42,245 nt of DNA, from the NCBI RefSeq assembly GCF_013340935.1, contig NZ_WHOS01000065.1, positions 1 through 42,245 of the forward strand. Direction: 5' to 3'. A program made the translations under genes and the position numbers. Shown here one piece after another: positions 41,017-42,245 of the stretch. A model generated the notes under the pieces. That model ran no database searches. It was not told the DNA's origin and saw only the letters and a list, made by a program, of their open reading frames with translations. Each line of letters opens with the position of its first letter. Position 1 is the stretch's first letter. Origin of the DNA: Azospirillum melinis (GTDB lineage: Bacteria > Pseudomonadota > Alphaproteobacteria > Azospirillales > Azospirillaceae).

Positions 41017-42245
41017 TTAATGCGGATAGAGGCGGATGTCGATCCGCCGGTTGGCATCGCGCCCGGCCGGCGTGTCGTTCAGCGCAATCGGCTCCTGGTC
41101 GCCATGGCCCTCGGCCGACAGGCGGGCGGGCGGCAGCGAGCGCTCCAGCAGTTTGCGCACCGCCTCGGCGCGGGCGTCCGTCAGGGATTGGGCCGTCAGG
41201 GATTGGGCCGTCGGGGATTGGGCCGTCGGGGATTGGGCCGCCAGGGATTGGGCGGCAGGAAGGCGGCCGCCCGGCGGGGTCTGGTCGTCGGTGTGGGCGA
41301 CCACCAGCACGCTGCCGGGTTCCGCCGCCAGGGTCTGGCCGACCCGCTCGACGATGGCGCGGTGGCGGGCCTTCACGGCGTCGCTGCCGGTGGCGAACAT
41401 CGCCGCCGCCGGAATGCGGATGACCAGGGCGCCATCCTCCCCCGCCAGCACCTCGACGGCACCGGTGCGGATTTCCGGGGCGAGCTGGCCGGTGATGCGG
41501 CCGATCAGCGCCGGGCCGGCGGTGGGCGGGGGCGGCGGGACCAGCCGGGCGATCTCGATGGACCGGTCGGGCAGCAAGGCGGCGATGCGGGCGACCACCG
41601 GCTCGGCCTGCCGGTCGAGGCTGCCGGCGAGATGGACGTAGAGGCCGGACAGGCCCAGCGCCACCACCGCCCAGACGATCCAGCCCGGCACAGCACTCAA
41701 CGGATTGCCGAACAGGGTGTTGGGCGGCCGGAACGGCTCCGCCACCCCGGTCCAGGCCGGCGACAGCTCCGCCGCCACATCGCCGCGGGCGCGGCGCAGG
41801 ATGCGGTACAGCTCGTCGCGCAGGCGGGCAAGGTCGTGGGCGCCGCCGGGCCGGTCGCGGAACCGGCCTTCGAAGCCAAGCGACAGGCAGGCGTAGAACA
41901 GCTCCAGCGCGTGGCGGTGGCGGCGCGGGTCGCCCAGCATGCCGTCGAGCAGGTCGAAGAACCGCACGCCTGCCCCCGATTCCGCCACGGCGGCCCCGCC
42001 ATGGCCGGCGGCACGGGCGACGTCGTCCAGGGTGGCGGCCAGCGCGATGCGGGCGGCGCGGATCTCGTCCGGGTCGAGGCCGGAGGCGGAGGCGGCGCGG
42101 TCGAAACGCTCCAGCGCCGCGGTGGCGGCGGCGCGGGGCTGATCGGTCAGGCTGCGGTCGCGCAGGGCGCCGACGAGCGCCAGCACCGGCGCGGCGATGC
42201 TGAGCAGGGGATTGAGGGGCGGGTTGAGGGGTGCTGGGCCCGAAG
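41017..42245 (-). CDS. tssL: Type VI secretion protein TssL (DotU/IcmH) with OmpA-like domain, 5' end off the window
   Basis: The reading frame continues past the right edge (NPPLNPLLSIAAPVLALVGALR is the usual TssL opening region). The cytoplasmic DotU domain includes LLDGMLGDPRRHRHALELFYACLSLGFEGRFR, followed by a single transmembrane helix (GWIVWAVVALGLSGLYVHLA). The C-terminal OmpA/peptidoglycan-binding domain has VLVVAHTDDQTP and GHGDQEPIALNDTPAGRDANRRIDI. It anchors the T6SS membrane complex to the cell wall with TssM. Inside the OmpA domain is a five-unit 15-bp tandem repeat. Confidence 0.92.
   Translation of the reverse strand, partial: SGPAPLNPPLNPLLSIAAPVLALVGALRDRSLTDQPRAAATAALERFDRAASASGLDPDEIRAARIALAATLDDVARAAGHGGAAVAESGAGVRFFDLLDGMLGDPRRHRHALELFYACLSLGFEGRFRDRPGGAHDLARLRDELYRILRRARGDVAAELSPAWTGVAEPFRPPNTLFGNPLSAVPGWIVWAVVALGLSGLYVHLAGSLDRQAEPVVARIAALLPDRSIEIARLVPPPPPTAGPALIGRITGQLAPEIRTGAVEVLAGEDGALVIRIPAAAMFATGSDAVKARHRAIVERVGQTLAAEPGSVLVVAHTDDQTPPGGRLPAAQSLAAQSPTAQSPTAQSLTAQSLTDARAEAVRKLLERSLPPARLSAEGHGDQEPIALNDTPAGRDANRRIDIRLYPH
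41181..41252. repeat. 15-bp tandem repeat inside tssL
   Basis: Five near-identical copies of GGATTGGGCCGTCAG (with small changes such as TCGG and CCAG) encode AQSLT/AQSPT repeats in the OmpA-domain loop. In-frame length changes would be tolerated, so this may be a variable-number repeat between strains. Confidence 0.85.

Noticed and set aside
38895..41423. 842-residue plus-strand open frame opposite tssM
   Set aside because: Low-complexity shadow of tssM with no domain.

Overview
The window reads as DNA from a GC-rich alphaproteobacterium close to Azospirillum (Rhodospirillales). The right half has very GC-rich core-type genes: ahcY, a PA0069-type radical SAM protein, a TIGR03862-type flavoprotein, a UMF1-type MFS transporter and type VI secretion genes. 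The left half (1 to about 20.8 kb) is lower in GC, crowded with broken insertion sequences, and ends beside an intact tRNA-Ser(GGA). I read it as a genomic island or plasmid-derived accessory region. The genus is inferred from protein style, not from a database match.

Region 1 (1-9997) is a mosaic of mobile-element debris and cargo. The tail of an IS5-type transposase truncates the first of two tandem ParB/RepB-type genes. A complete IS5-family element (2082-2976) sits inside an IS1380-like transposase relic with a precise TCA target duplication. Next come a secreted LCAT-like alpha/beta hydrolase overlapped by a secreted trypsin-like protease, an AT-richer lipoprotein, a group II intron tail (maturase C-terminus plus domains V/VI) lodged in a frameshifted IS66 TnpC, and a tyrosine recombinase with a perfectly placed inverted-repeat site just upstream.

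Region 2 (10251-20095) is the highlight: a 7-deazaguanine DNA-modification locus. One tightly coupled plus-strand operon encodes an uncharacterised PC..RK-motif protein, a DpdB-like DGQQR protein, DpdA (DNA transglycosylase), a second DpdB-like protein, QueE, QueD, QueC and a queuosine-precursor-type VUT transporter. Convergent to it is a minus-strand group: a third, longer DGQQR protein, a double-HNH protein whose gene overlaps it by 4 nt, and an unrecognised protein. QueD, QueE and QueC would make preQ0, the transporter could import a precursor, and DpdA with DpdB would place it in DNA. No DpdC, FolE or helicase/restriction dpd genes are in the window. The HNH/DGQQR pair is a candidate for a new restriction or sensing arm.

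Region 3 (20.1-20.9 kb) is the boundary: a transposase C-terminal relic, a tRNA-Gly 3'-half-like relic, and tRNA-Ser with its terminator.

Region 4 (20.98-38 kb) is core-like: an alpha/beta hydrolase divergent from a GT4 glycosyltransferase, a HAD phosphatase, a ribbon-helix-helix protein, a coiled-coil exported protein and an SH3 protein, a small acidic protein, a flavoprotein, a solitary CcdA-like antitoxin, ahcY with a perfect 18-bp operator-like palindrome shared with the divergent radical SAM gene, an HTH protein, an MFS transporter, a TPR-methyltransferase fusion and a lipoprotein adenosine deaminase. Two copies of a large inverted-repeat element built of CACGGATTT units lie here.

Region 5 (38.2-42.2 kb) is the end of a type VI secretion operon on the minus strand: TssL with a C-terminal OmpA domain (running off the window), an unusually short TssM, and TagF.
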